From positions 248,001 to 312,000 of the forward strand of contig NZ_AP018150.1 of the NCBI RefSeq assembly GCF_003966915.1: 64,000 nt of DNA. Reading direction: 5' to 3'. Under the pieces are notes generated by a model. The model saw only the letters and a list, made by a program, of their open reading frames with translations. It had not been told where the DNA came from and did not search any database. This DNA is from Mycoavidus cysteinexigens. GTDB lineage: Bacteria; Pseudomonadota; Gammaproteobacteria; Burkholderiales; Burkholderiaceae. The position numbers were made by a program, and so were the translations under genes. Below, in pieces: positions 51,446 to 61,435 of this stretch. The stretch's first letter is position 1; every line of letters begins with the position of its first letter.

Positions 51446-51811
51446 ATGGCTCGTATTGCTGGGGTAAATATCCCGAATCATAAGCACATCGTAATTGGAC
51501 TGACTGCTATCTACGGTATTGGCCGTACGCGTGCACTGACGATTTGTCAGGAGTCTGGTGTACCAATTACGAAAAAAGTTAAAGATCTTGACGATAAAGA
51601 TCTTGAGAAATTGCGCGAGCAAGTTGGTAAATACGACGTTGAAGGCGATTTGCGTCGTGAAGTTTCAATGAGCATTAAGCGTCTGATGGATCTTGGTTGT
51701 TACCGCGGAATGCGGCATCGTAAGGGATTGCCAGTCAGAGGCCAGCGTACTCGGACAAATGCGCGTACTCGCAAAGGTCCACGGCGCGCTGCGGCTTCTC
51801 TCAAGAAATAA
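51446..51811 (+). CDS. rpsM: 30S ribosomal protein S13
   Basis: A 121-residue protein of the 30S head that bridges to the 50S. It opens [18 protein letters not shown] and has [19 protein letters not shown] near the C-terminus, where the tail reaches the P-site. First gene of the alpha block. Confidence 0.98.
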   Translation: MARIAGVNIPNHKHIVIGLTAIYGIGRTRALTICQESGVPITKKVKDLDDKDLEKLREQVGKYDVEGDLRREVSMSIKRLMDLGCYRGMRHRKGLPVRGQRTRTNARTRKGPRRAAASLKK

Positions 51812-51839
51812 GCTTAGATAGTTAAGTACAGGACAGGAA

Positions 51840-52244
51840 ATGGCTAAGGCTTCAAATAACGCTGCGACGCAACGCGCTCGCAAAAAAGTTAAAAGAAATA
51901 TTACTGAAGGCGTGGTGCATGTTCATGCATCATTCAATAACACGATTATTGTCTTCACCGATCGTCAAGGCAATGCTTTTGTCTGGGCGACTTCAGGCGG
52001 TCAGGGGTTTAAAGGTTCACGTAAATCAACCCCCTATGCGGCTCAGATTGCGGCTGAATCGGCAGGCCGGACAGCACTTGAATATGGCTTGAAAACGGTC
52101 GAAGTTAGAATTAAAGGTCCTGGCCCAGGTCGTGAATCAGCTGTGCGAGCATTGCATGGTCTTGGCATTAAAGTCACCGAAATTTCTGATGTCACGCCGA
52201 TTCCACATAATGGTTGCCGTCCGCCAAAGCGCCGGCGCATTTAA
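51840..52244 (+). CDS. rpsK: 30S ribosomal protein S11
   Basis: A 134-residue platform protein. It contains [38 protein letters not shown] and the C-terminal [17 protein letters not shown]. The 100-bp gap before rpsD has no gene. Confidence 0.98.
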   Translation: MAKASNNAATQRARKKVKRNITEGVVHVHASFNNTIIVFTDRQGNAFVWATSGGQGFKGSRKSTPYAAQIAAESAGRTALEYGLKTVEVRIKGPGPGRESAVRALHGLGIKVTEISDVTPIPHNGCRPPKRRRI

Positions 52245-52344
52245 AAATCGAAATTTTTATTCATCGCCATAAGCCCACCGTCTAGCCATTAGGCAAGACT
52301 AGCGCGAACTCTGTTCGTGTGATTTATTTAAAAAGGAATGAAAA

Positions 52345-52974
52345 GTGGCACGCTATATAGGCCCTAAAGCTAAATTATCCCGCCGGGAAGGAACTGATCT
52401 TTTCCTAAAAAGCACGCGTCGCGCACTTGCAGATAAATGCAAGCTCGACAGCAAACCTGGTCAACATGGCCGGTCATCTTCTGGCAATAATCGTGCTTCT
52501 GATTATGGTAATCAGTTGCGTGAAAAGCAAAAAGTCAAACGTGTTTACGGTGTGCTTGAGCGTCAGTTCCGCCGCTACTTCACCGAGGCAGACCGTCGCA
52601 AAGGTAATACCGGCGAACTGCTTTTGCAATTACTTGAATCTAGACTGGATAACGTAGTTTATCGTATGGGCTATGGCTCAACTCGCGCTGAGGCGCGGCA
52701 GTTGGTGAGCCACTGTGCAATTACGGTCAATGGTCAAGTGGCTAATATTCCGTCTTTGCAGGTGAAAGCTGGTGATCTGATCGCTGTGCGTGAAAAAGCG
52801 AAACAGCAAACTCGCATTCAAGAAGCTGTAGGATTGGCTGGGCAAATTGGCTTTCCAGCTTGGGTTACAGTCGATGCTAAAAAATTAGAAGGGACTTTCA
52901 AGCAAGCGCCTGAACGTAATGAGATTGCGGGCGATATTAATGAAAGTTTGATTGTTGAATTGTATTCACGGTAA
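52345..52974 (+). CDS. rpsD: 30S ribosomal protein S4
   Basis: A 209-residue primary assembly protein with a GTG start after AAAAGGAATG. The S4 RNA-binding fold ([20 protein letters not shown]) is intact. In E. coli S4 represses the alpha operon. The 111 bp to rpoA contain a hairpin TCAAAG...CTTTGA (52979-52999). Confidence 0.98.
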   Translation: MARYIGPKAKLSRREGTDLFLKSTRRALADKCKLDSKPGQHGRSSSGNNRASDYGNQLREKQKVKRVYGVLERQFRRYFTEADRRKGNTGELLLQLLESRLDNVVYRMGYGSTRAEARQLVSHCAITVNGQVANIPSLQVKAGDLIAVREKAKQQTRIQEAVGLAGQIGFPAWVTVDAKKLEGTFKQAPERNEIAGDINESLIVELYSR

Positions 52975-53085
52975 TTGAATCAAAGCCGGTGCGCTTTGAT
53001 GATGGAGCGCTGCGGCTGAGTTTTTCAGGTTATCACCTGTCAGCCCTACAGACATAATGAGCTGCGGGCATTAAAAGGAAAACCT

Positions 53086-54063
53086 ATGCAGAACAATCTG
53101 TTGAAGCCCAGGATAATTGCAGTTGAGATGATGGGCGGCAACCATGCAAAAGTGGTCATGGAACCTTTTGAGCGTGGCTATGGCCATACTTTAGGCAACG
53201 CACTAAGGCGCGTGTTGTTGTCTTCAATGACTGGCTATGCCCCCACTGAGGTCGCTATTGGCGGGGTCGTGCACGAATATTCAACTATGGATGGCGTGCA
53301 GGAAGATGTGATTAATTTGTTGTTGAATTTAAAAGGGGTTGTCTTTCTCTTGCATAATCGCGATGAAGTCACCGTTTCATTGCGTAAAGAAGGCGAAGGC
53401 ATTGTTACCGCTGGCGATATTGAACTGCCGCATGATTGCGAGGTTATTAACCCAGAGTATGTAATCGCGCATCTGTCCAAAGGGGGCAAGCTTGACCTTC
53501 AGATTAAAGTCGAAAAAGGTCGTGGCTATGTACCAGGCAATGTTCGCCAATATGGCGAAGAAGCGACTCGCTCGATCGGTCGGATTGTACTAGACGCTTC
53601 ATTTTCCCCCGTGAGGCGAGTAAGTTATACGGTCGAAAGCGCACGGGTTGAGCAGCGTACTGATCTCGATAAGTTAGTCATGAACATTGAGACAAATGGC
53701 GCGCTGTCACCGGAAGAGGCGATTCGTCAGGCAGCCGGAATTTTAGTTGATCAATTATCGGTATTCGCTGCGTTAGAAGGCTCGGAAGTCAGTGCCGAAC
53801 TTCCTTCACGCGCGCCGCAAATTGACCCGATTCTGCTGCGTTCGGTGGAAGATCTGGAGTTGACAGTGCGCTCCTTGAACTGCTTGAAAGCTGAAAATAT
53901 TTACTACATTGGCGATTTGATTCAGCGTACTGAAAATGAGTTGCTGAAAACGCCGAACCTCGGTAGAAAATCGCTTAATGAGATCAAAGAAGTGCTTGCC
54001 ACGCGTGGCCTTGCGCTGGGTGTGAAACTTGAAAATTGGCCACCAGTCAATCTTGATAGATAA
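53086..54063 (+). CDS. rpoA: DNA-directed RNA polymerase subunit alpha
   Basis: A 325-residue subunit. The N-terminal domain (about 1-230; [20 protein letters not shown]) dimerises and assembles beta and beta-prime. The C-terminal domain (from about 245; [19 protein letters not shown] and [19 protein letters not shown]) binds UP elements and activators. AAAAGGAAAAC precedes the ATG. Confidence 0.98.
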   Translation: MQNNLLKPRIIAVEMMGGNHAKVVMEPFERGYGHTLGNALRRVLLSSMTGYAPTEVAIGGVVHEYSTMDGVQEDVINLLLNLKGVVFLLHNRDEVTVSLRKEGEGIVTAGDIELPHDCEVINPEYVIAHLSKGGKLDLQIKVEKGRGYVPGNVRQYGEEATRSIGRIVLDASFSPVRRVSYTVESARVEQRTDLDKLVMNIETNGALSPEEAIRQAAGILVDQLSVFAALEGSEVSAELPSRAPQIDPILLRSVEDLELTVRSLNCLKAENIYYIGDLIQRTENELLKTPNLGRKSLNEIKEVLATRGLALGVKLENWPPVNLDR

Positions 54064-54070
54064 ACACGCT

Positions 54071-54103
54071 CACGCCGTAAAGGATTTTAGTCTTTGCGGC
54101 GTG
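54071..54103 (+). terminator. Hairpin between rpoA and rplQ
   Basis: CACGCCGTAAAG (54071-54082) pairs with CTTTGCGGCGTG (54092-54103) with one G-U pair, seven bases after the rpoA stop. There is no T-run directly after it, so it is more likely an mRNA-stabilising or partial terminator than a full stop. Confidence 0.4.
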
Positions 54104-54209
54104 CTCTGAGTAAGTTTTAGTTGTAGGATTTAAGCTCTAATTACCGGCCCGTTATCCATTTGGATTTCAAAAAGAGCTGGAATAAAACTTTTAATGTAAG
54201 GATTTAAAT

Positions 54210-54614
54210 ATGCGTCATCGTCATGGTTTGCGCAAACTGAACCGCACTAGCAGCCATCGCTTGGCTATGCTGAAAAATATGTCGGTCTCGTTGATTGAGC
54301 ATGAAATTATTAAAACCACTGTGCCTAAAGCGAAAGCACTGAGCAGAGTGGTCCAAAAGTTGATCACAATCGGTAAAAAACCAACCCTCGCCAACCATCG
54401 GTTGGTATTTAATCGTCTACGTGATCGCGCTGTGGTGACCAAATTATTTGAGGTGTTGGGTCCCCGTTATGCTAATCGACCAGGTGGTTATTTGCGTATT
54501 CTAAAGTGCGGTTTCCGTAATGGTGATAACGCCCCTATGGCATTTGTCGAATTGGTTGACCGTCCTGTAAACGACGAAGCTACGCTGGATAGCGTGGTTG
54601 CAGAGCAGGAATAA
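54210..54614 (+). CDS. rplQ: 50S ribosomal protein L17
   Basis: A 134-residue protein at the tunnel exit. It opens [17 protein letters not shown] and contains [20 protein letters not shown] and [17 protein letters not shown]. Last gene of the ribosomal superoperon, closed by a terminator 45 bp downstream. Confidence 0.98.
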   Translation: MRHRHGLRKLNRTSSHRLAMLKNMSVSLIEHEIIKTTVPKAKALSRVVQKLITIGKKPTLANHRLVFNRLRDRAVVTKLFEVLGPRYANRPGGYLRILKCGFRNGDNAPMAFVELVDRPVNDEATLDSVVAEQE

Positions 54615-54658
54615 AATACGTAAAGAAAAACACTTAAAAGTGCAAGATGCGAAAGATG

Positions 54659-54687
54659 AAAACCAGGCCAAGTGCCTGGTTTTCTAT
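54659..54687 (+). terminator. Intrinsic terminator of the ribosomal superoperon
   Basis: AAAACCAGGC (54659-54668) and GCCTGGTTTT (54674-54683) form a perfect 10-bp stem with loop CAAGT, ending in a T-rich stretch (TTTTCTATTT). cutA, which often lies next in Burkholderia, is absent. Confidence 0.85.
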
Positions 54688-54720
54688 TTGCGGTGCAGCT
54701 AAAGCAGAAAAAGATTCGTT

Positions 54721-56448
54721 ATGTTGAGTGATTCTATCCAGCGTTCGCAGTTCATCGGGAAGAGCATTTTGCTGATGTGGGCGCTGTTTTATAGCGCACT
54801 GGCATTAGCCAACGGGCCCTTTCTTGATGCCAAAGCAGCTTTCAAAATGCGCGCACTAGAGCGGCCTGGTGGCATTGAAGTCCATTTTTCGATTGCGCAT
54901 GGCTATGCTATGTATCGTGAGCATTTTGGGTTTAGTGTTGGGCGCGGGGTGGCGACGCTAGGTGAGCCGGTGTTGCCGCCAGGCCAAATTAAATTCGATA
55001 CTGCGCTGCAGAAGAATTTTGAAACCTACCGCAACGAAGTCGACATTTATCTTCCTGTGACGCATGTGGAGGGTCCCTTTGAGCTGACTGTCCGCACTCA
55101 GGGCTGTGCCGATCAAGGTCTATGCTATCCACCCATGATGCATTTTATATCTATCAAGGGTGCTGGGTTACAGAAGTTAAAGGCAGAGACTAGGCCGGAA
55201 GGTGTAAATACGGGGCCACCTACGCTGGGGGAGCGTTTAGGTATGCGCTACCTGACTGACTCTCTGGCTCATCTTTATAGTTTTCAATATGCGGAAGCGG
55301 TGCTTGAAGGACATGATTTCATCACCACGTTGATGATTTTCTTTGTATTGGGCGTCGCATTAAGCTTATTCCCGTGCTCCTTGCCAATGATCCCGATTTT
55401 ATCGGCGTTGATCGTGGGGGAAGGAACGCAGCTCACGCGCTGGCGCAGTTTAATGCTATCTGTGATCTATGTGCTCGGGATGGCGCTAGTCTATACGGTG
55501 TTTGGCATGGTGGCCGCTTCAGCGGGCTATAGTCTCGGCCCAGACCTACAAAACCCATGGGTGCGTGGTGTTTTTGCGCTGTTGTTATTTGCCTTTGCCC
55601 TTTCCTTATTCGGTTGCTACGAGTTGCAGTTGCCACAATCTTGGCAAAACCGCATTAATTCGGTGTTATTAGGGCGTCAATTAAAGGGTGGTAAATGGCT
55701 TGCTGTATTTACGATGGGGGCTTTATCGGCATTGATTATTGGTGCGTGCATGACGGCGCCGCTATTTGGTGTGCTGACGTTTATTGCCCATACAGGTAAT
55801 CTAATATTAGGCGGTAGTGCGCTTTTCTTGATGGCGCTAGGTATGGGAGCGCCACTGCTGCTGGTCGGTATTGGCGCGGGTAATATATTGCCTCGCGCCG
55901 GCGTTTGGATGAACGGAATTAAGCGGGTATTTGGACTACTGCTTGCCGCCGTTGCGCTCTGGCTAGTTTTTCCGTTGCTAGCGGCAGCGCTGAATTGGCA
56001 AAATGTAGGCATGACTTGGCGTGCAACCCGTATGCCAACCGCTACTGAATCCGCAGCCGTAGCACCCAAACAACTACAGCCTGGGTCAGCAGGCTTTACA
56101 TTGATTCAGTCAAAGAGTGAACTCCAGCATCAAATTAGAGCGAATGGGCGGCCAAGTATGCTCGAGTTTTACGCCGACTGGTGCGCCAATTGTCGAGAAA
56201 TGGAAAAAATCACTTTTACCGATAGTCGAGTGCAGGCACAATTAAAGCACTTTAATTTATTGCGCGCTGATGTGACGAAGAATAACCTCGAGCACCGCGC
56301 ATTGCTTAAGCAGTTCAGTTTATACGGACCTCCTGCACTCCTTTTTTTTGATGAAAATGGTCATGAAATCAGTGCGTTACGGATGATTGGGTATCAATCG
56401 CCTAGCCTTTTTCTGAAAAAAATCGAATCCATTTATACGGCTCCATAA
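54721..56448 (+). CDS. dsbD: Thiol:disulfide interchange protein DsbD
   Basis: A 575-residue inner-membrane reductant conduit from cytoplasmic thioredoxin to periplasmic thiols. The signal peptide (LLMWALFYSALALA) is followed by the alpha domain with its Cys pair (QGCADQGLCYPP). Eight hydrophobic segments carry the two membrane cysteines (SLFPCSLPMIP and IGACMTAPLFG). The C-terminal thioredoxin-like domain has WCANC. It probably supplies electrons for reducing apocytochrome c thiols for the CcsB/CcsA system encoded downstream. It converges with hemB, 22 bp apart. Confidence 0.95.
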   Translation: MLSDSIQRSQFIGKSILLMWALFYSALALANGPFLDAKAAFKMRALERPGGIEVHFSIAHGYAMYREHFGFSVGRGVATLGEPVLPPGQIKFDTALQKNFETYRNEVDIYLPVTHVEGPFELTVRTQGCADQGLCYPPMMHFISIKGAGLQKLKAETRPEGVNTGPPTLGERLGMRYLTDSLAHLYSFQYAEAVLEGHDFITTLMIFFVLGVALSLFPCSLPMIPILSALIVGEGTQLTRWRSLMLSVIYVLGMALVYTVFGMVAASAGYSLGPDLQNPWVRGVFALLLFAFALSLFGCYELQLPQSWQNRINSVLLGRQLKGGKWLAVFTMGALSALIIGACMTAPLFGVLTFIAHTGNLILGGSALFLMALGMGAPLLLVGIGAGNILPRAGVWMNGIKRVFGLLLAAVALWLVFPLLAAALNWQNVGMTWRATRMPTATESAAVAPKQLQPGSAGFTLIQSKSELQHQIRANGRPSMLEFYADWCANCREMEKITFTDSRVQAQLKHFNLLRADVTKNNLEHRALLKQFSLYGPPALLFFDENGHEISALRMIGYQSPSLFLKKIESIYTAP

Positions 56449-56470
56449 AGCGTTTCAGAGAGGCTTGTGT

Positions 56471-57540
<1,070 letters not shown>

Positions 57541-57546
57541 TTAATG

Positions 57547-57634
57547 CATAAGCTCCCCGCTTCTCCTCCCTGAGCGGGAGCCTGTAGTGTAAAAGCCAGG
57601 CTTTTCACCGCCGCTTCGACGGCGGATTTTTTTT
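57547..57634 (+). ncRNA. Candidate small RNA with anti-Shine-Dalgarno loop
   Basis: A compact unit of about 88 bases lies in the gap between hemB and the DUF1640-like gene, transcribed opposite to both. Hairpin 1 is GCTCCCCGCT/AGCGGGAGC (57552-57581, one bulge), with a loop exposing CTCCTCCCTG, which is complementary to Shine-Dalgarno sequences. Hairpin 2 is AAAAGCC-A-GGCTTTT (57591-57605). Hairpin 3 is a terminator. Loops with CUCCUCC define several trans-acting sRNA families in alpha- and betaproteobacteria. It is not 6S, 4.5S or tmRNA by sequence. Function is inferred. Confidence 0.5.
57608..57634 (+). terminator. Intrinsic terminator of the candidate small RNA
   Basis: CCGCCG (57608-57613), loop CTTCGA, CGGCGG (57620-57625), then A and a run of eight T. 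This is a textbook plus-strand terminator, although no plus-strand coding gene lies upstream; the genes on both sides are on the minus strand. Confidence 0.9.
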
Positions 57635-57667
57635 GCCATTTTTTATTCATCTATTCGCAGGATCCGC

Positions 57668-58096
57668 TTAACCAGCGAATTTCATCGCAAAGAAATTTAA
57701 TGCGCCAATGACTAACCCCAGCTGGGCAATAGCCAGGCCAATCATCCATTTAATAAGAGCGAATTTGTGGGTGTCCATTTTCTGTTGGACTGAAAAAGTT
57801 GAGCGTTCAATTTTAAAGTCGACTTCTTTACGCAGGGCGTCTATATCTTTGCGCAAGATTTCATACTTAGCGTCTGTATCCTTACGCAAATCGCCGATTG
57901 CATGGTTCAAATCTTCTTTAGTCGCTAATTCTTGCAAGTTAGATGCAAAAATTTCTGACAAAAATTCGGCCTCAGCTTCAGCCTGAGCGCTAGGCATGCT
58001 TGCTGCTTGCATGCGCTTAACAAATTTTAAAGTATCAAATAAAGCCATGGCCATTGCAAATCTCTGAAATGTATTCAAATGTGGTGCATTTATCAT
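57668..58096 (-). CDS. DUF1640-like small coiled-coil protein with C-terminal membrane helix (paralogue 2)
   Basis: About 142 residues with the same layout as the protein at 33981: MALFDTLKFVKRMQAAS, an Ala/Glu-rich helix (AQAEAEAEFLSEIF), a TKEDL start to a coiled coil, and a C-terminal helix (ALIKWMIGLAIAQLGLVIGA). The coiled coil is about 25 residues longer, with LRKDTDAKYEILRKDIDALR heptads. The ATG at 58096 follows GGGGAG; a GTG at 58108 is less likely. Family role unknown. It is inserted between hemB and engB, which are adjacent in relatives. Confidence 0.75.
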   Translation of the reverse strand: MINAPHLNTFQRFAMAMALFDTLKFVKRMQAASMPSAQAEAEAEFLSEIFASNLQELATKEDLNHAIGDLRKDTDAKYEILRKDIDALRKEVDFKIERSTFSVQQKMDTHKFALIKWMIGLAIAQLGLVIGALNFFAMKFAG

Positions 58097-58179
58097 TCCA
58101 CTCCCCACTAAACATCCGTATTGGTTTGAATATAAACAAATATGGATAAATTATGCAAGTGATTCGCAAGATTATTTCT

Positions 58180-58818
58180 TTATGGATGAGCGTTAGGCTT
58201 TAACCATGCTTCAATCGCGCGATGCGCATCGTCAAGGCCGGTGCGCTTTAAAGCGGAGAAGAGCTGCACGGTGCATTGATTGGGCGCGCCTAATCTTTCT
58301 GTATCTTGAGCGAGCTTCTGTTGCACAGCGCGTAGCGTATTGAGGCTGGCTTGTCGGGTCAATTTATCCGCCTTAGTGAGTAACACATGAATCGGCTTGC
58401 CAGTTGACGTAAACCATTCGATCATCTGACAATCAAGCTCGGTGCACGGGCGGCGCGCATCCATCATTAAAATTAAACCACATAACTGGGCGCGGGTTTG
58501 GAGGTAGCCTCCTAATAATTGCTCCCAATGCACTTGTACGCTAAACGGGACTTCAGCGTAGCCATAGCCGGGTAAATCGATCAAATGGCCAGCAGGTTGC
58601 TGGGCTGGGCCGACCGAAAAATAATTAATATGTTGTGTGCGTCCGGGTGTTTTGCTAGCAAAAGCCAGGCGCTTTTGATTGCAAAGTACGTTAATTGCAG
58701 TTGATTTGCCGGCATTAGAACGGCCGGCAAAAGCGACTTCGGGTAATGGCGAGGCCGGCAAATCACGTAAATGATTGACTGTAGTAAGAAAGCGCGCTTG
58801 GTGAAGCAAAAAGGACAT
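58180..58818 (-). CDS. engB: Ribosome biogenesis GTP-binding protein EngB/YsxC/YihA
   Basis: A 212-residue GTPase needed for late 50S assembly. G1 is GRSNAGKST (33-41), G3 is [11 protein letters not shown] and G4 is LTKADKL. The N-terminal [18 protein letters not shown] and C-terminal [19 protein letters not shown] are typical. The upstream gap to the divergent cytochrome c4 gene is 189 bp. Confidence 0.95.
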   Translation of the reverse strand: MSFLLHQARFLTTVNHLRDLPASPLPEVAFAGRSNAGKSTAINVLCNQKRLAFASKTPGRTQHINYFSVGPAQQPAGHLIDLPGYGYAEVPFSVQVHWEQLLGGYLQTRAQLCGLILMMDARRPCTELDCQMIEWFTSTGKPIHVLLTKADKLTRQASLNTLRAVQQKLAQDTERLGAPNQCTVQLFSALKRTGLDDAHRAIEAWLKPNAHP

Positions 58819-58932
58819 AAACGTATCTCGGAGGCAATCGCAAAGTTGACATTCGCTGTCGCATAAAGGTCTAATTAAACCTACATAAACTTATTGCGGT
58901 GGTCCATGAACCTTGGGGAAAAAGCACTATTG

Positions 58933-58938
58933 TATAAT
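58933..58938 (+). promoter_or_regulatory. Perfect -10 box upstream of cytochrome c4
   Basis: TATAAT at 58933-58938 lies within the palindrome TTGTATAATACAA (58931-58943). The -35 is unclear (TTGGGG at 58913 is too close). The start would fall near 58945, about 63 bases before the cytochrome gene. Confidence 0.45.
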
Positions 58939-59007
58939 ACAAAAATTAAGTAAAAAGGCCGTTGGATAGGCTTTGAGAGACAACAACAAGACGAGACAAG
59001 GGGTTCT

Positions 59008-59652
59008 ATGAGCCGAGCATCTAAATTCTGGCGACTGATTGGGGTGAGTTTAGCCGTATATTCTACTGCGGTCTGGTCACAAAGTATTTCAGTAAAGCTA
59101 GATCTTGCTCGTGGCAAAGCCATTGCAACCCAAGTTTGTATCTCTTGCCACGGCGCAGAGGGTAGCGGGGCTACGGGTCTCGCGCCTAACCTTGCTGGCC
59201 AGCACATTGGCTATCTATATAAACAGTTGATCGATTACAAAGCCAAACCTGGTGCTAAAGCGCCCACACGCAATAATCCGATTATGGCAAGTTTTGCCTC
59301 GGTGTTATCTGAGCAAGACATGTGGGATGTTTCCGCTTATTTTGCCGCTTTGCCAGAAAGGCTGGCGGTTGCGCACAATAAAGAAATGGCTGAGCTGGGT
59401 CAAAAGATCTGGCGCGGTGGAGTTGCAGAAAAAGGCGTGCCAGCATGCGCTGCATGCCATGGCCCAGCGGGTGCCGGAATGCCCGTACAGTATCCTCGTT
59501 TAGCGGGCCAATGGCAAGATTACACAATTGCGCAGTTGCAGGCCTTTCAGCAGGGAGAGCGTGCGAATAATGCCCCTATGCAGGCCATCGCAGAACGTTT
59601 GTCAGATAAAGAAATTAAAGCTTTAGCGGATTACATCGCCGGTCTACGCTAA
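59008..59652 (+). CDS. Dihaem cytochrome c4-type protein
   Basis: A 214-residue periplasmic cytochrome. The signal peptide (LIGVSLAVYSTAVWSQS) is followed by two homologous haem domains with CISCHGAEGSG near residue 46 and CAACHGPAGAG near residue 148, each with a downstream methionine ligand (NPIMASF and NAPMQAI). It carries electrons to oxidases, and its haems would be attached by CcsB/CcsA. Its last four bases overlap the end of the convergent Fic gene. Confidence 0.93.
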   Translation: MSRASKFWRLIGVSLAVYSTAVWSQSISVKLDLARGKAIATQVCISCHGAEGSGATGLAPNLAGQHIGYLYKQLIDYKAKPGAKAPTRNNPIMASFASVLSEQDMWDVSAYFAALPERLAVAHNKEMAELGQKIWRGGVAEKGVPACAACHGPAGAGMPVQYPRLAGQWQDYTIAQLQAFQQGERANNAPMQAIAERLSDKEIKALADYIAGLR

Positions 59653-61178
59653 GCGTTCGCATGCGCGGTTTTGAAAACTTCCTTATAGGTTATTTCAAAG
59701 CTAGAAATTTCAGCATCTGTTAAGTAGGAAAAATACTTATCACGCTTAACTTTTGACAATTTACCGCCATTTTGGTGGACAAAAATAATAAATTTATCCA
59801 GCGCCGTTCCAGGCCAATCAAATTCTTCATTAAGTTGTTCGTAGAGCGCATCGCGGTTAAGTAAAAATTGCAGTTCCTGCGCAAGATCTTTCTCGATAAC
59901 TTGTTTTAAACATAACAATAAAAATTCAACTTGTGGGGTTGCATCGAAATACCGATACAATAGTGCGTCATTTCCTTGTGCCGGGATATTAGGCGTGATT
60001 GGATAATATTCCGTTAAGCGTTTCAATGGTTTTGAGAATGCTTCTAATGCATGGATATATTCATCAAGCCGTGCTTTCATCACGGCTGATACCGGTAAAA
60101 TAAAACCACGTGGAGTAAAGCCACGGCGCGTTAATACCTCATGTACCAAGAAGCGGTGAATGCGGCCATTGCCATCCATAAATGGATGCAGAAAAACAAA
60201 AGCGAAAGCGGCTAATGCAGCGGCAATAGGTGCTGATACTCTATCCTCTTCGGCTAAATGATTGCTCCAATCGATCCAGTCCTGCATTAGAGAATGAATA
60301 TCTTCAGGGCGCGGCGGCAGAAAGTCGACACGATGTAGCTCGTTATTGAGCTCCCGTCCGACGTAGTTTTGGTGGTTACGATAACCGACCTCTCGAAAAC
60401 GCGCATCAACTACGATATTTTGCAATAAACACAAACGTTCCTGTGTCACTGGTTGAGGATCGCTTGCTTCACGCAATGCTTGCATGAAACGTTCGGTCTT
60501 GTTGCCGCTTGGTTTTTCGCGCTCGATGTCAAATGAGTATTGGGTTTCTTTCAAATAGAGCCAAGCGGCGGCTCGCTCAAGTCTATGCGGGTTGTAGCGC
60601 ACTAATGCACGGTTGATAGCCCCAGCTAAATCTTGCTCTAGAAATGCTTGGATAGTAGGTGTGCGTCGCACAACAGGACAAAACTTAAAAGTGCTTATCA
60701 GGTTGTTCTCAATCCGGAATCGCTCGCTGCGGGTAGATTGGCTATGAGTCACATAAAATTTGTCATCGGCAAGTTTAATATAGGTACTTTTTTTGTCTAT
60801 ATCCGGCACGCTCAGTTGTACCCCGATCAGCCCTTCATATAAGAAACCGAGTCGTCTTAGAATACGCGATTTAGGTGAATTTTGTAGAGCGGCTTCTAGT
60901 TGTGCTTTGCCGTCTTGGGTAAAAAGGCGGCTTAAGATCTCAAGATTGATCCCTTCATATCGCAAAGCAAACTCAAGATGGCCTAAAATAGTGTTCTGTG
61001 GCGCGTAATCTTTACGAAAATTTTGCTGTATATGACTGGTATATTGTGCGGTTTCGCGTGACTTAATATTCCTTTTAATGAAAGACTGGCACCAATGGGG
61101 GCGAGTTTCCAGTCGATATGTTTCGACTAGCCAGGTATAGCCTGCTGGCTGCTGGGTTGATTTATCGTAATGGTTCAT
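59649..61178 (-). CDS. Fic-domain protein (probable AMPylase), with inhibitory-helix-like motif
   Basis: A 509-residue protein. The complete Fic motif HPFMDGNGRIHR (331-342) holds the catalytic His331 and phosphate-binding residues, so it is probably an active nucleotidyl- or phospho-transferase. Upstream, YSFDIEREKPS (214-224) resembles the class II autoinhibitory motif S/T-x3-E-G/N, with Ser215 and Glu219 present but Arg220 where Gly/Asn is usual. A winged-helix-like C-terminus follows (LDKFIIFVHQNGGKLSKVKR). It interrupts the conserved cytochrome c4-ccsB order. The target is unknown; the role could be regulation, toxin-like activity or host interaction. Confidence 0.88.
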   Translation of the reverse strand: MNHYDKSTQQPAGYTWLVETYRLETRPHWCQSFIKRNIKSRETAQYTSHIQQNFRKDYAPQNTILGHLEFALRYEGINLEILSRLFTQDGKAQLEAALQNSPKSRILRRLGFLYEGLIGVQLSVPDIDKKSTYIKLADDKFYVTHSQSTRSERFRIENNLISTFKFCPVVRRTPTIQAFLEQDLAGAINRALVRYNPHRLERAAAWLYLKETQYSFDIEREKPSGNKTERFMQALREASDPQPVTQERLCLLQNIVVDARFREVGYRNHQNYVGRELNNELHRVDFLPPRPEDIHSLMQDWIDWSNHLAEEDRVSAPIAAALAAFAFVFLHPFMDGNGRIHRFLVHEVLTRRGFTPRGFILPVSAVMKARLDEYIHALEAFSKPLKRLTEYYPITPNIPAQGNDALLYRYFDATPQVEFLLLCLKQVIEKDLAQELQFLLNRDALYEQLNEEFDWPGTALDKFIIFVHQNGGKLSKVKRDKYFSYLTDAEISSFEITYKEVFKTAHANA

Positions 61179-61189
61179 CGAGTTTTCAT

Positions 61190-61274
61190 CGGAAATGAGC
61201 GCGAAATCTCAAAAACGGGCGCGTTTCATGTTTTCTGCCGCAAAAGCGGGCGCAAAATCACGGAAATGGGCGCG
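61190..61274. repeat. Helically phased G(A/G)GCGCG direct repeats upstream of the Fic gene
   Basis: The heptamer G(A/G)GCGC(G/A) occurs at 61197, 61217, 61248 and 61268, with spacings of 20, 31 and 20 bases, close to whole helical turns. The pairs form a 27-bp direct repeat (61197-61223 and 61248-61274) with 21 of 27 positions alike. They lie 19-96 bp upstream of the Fic start and 160-240 bp before ccsB. They look like operator sites for a protein binding one face of the DNA. An ATGAC-TCAG-GTCAT palindrome follows at 61314-61327. Confidence 0.5.
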
Positions 61275-61435
61275 CTTTTGCTTATCCTCATTAATTGAAA
61301 GTCATATTTATTGATGACTCAGGTCATAAAAACGAATTGTATTGTGATGCACAAAAGTCAAATTAAATTAAGCGAAGTTCTTTATTCAGCGCAGTGGCAA
61401 GTAAAAGCTTTATGCGTAGCAAATGAGGTCGGTCT

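Noticed and set aside
57547-57634. Considered 6S RNA, 4.5S SRP RNA or tmRNA
   Set aside because: Too short for 6S or tmRNA; lacks the GGAAG loop of 4.5S and any tRNA-like ends. Kept as an unassigned small RNA.
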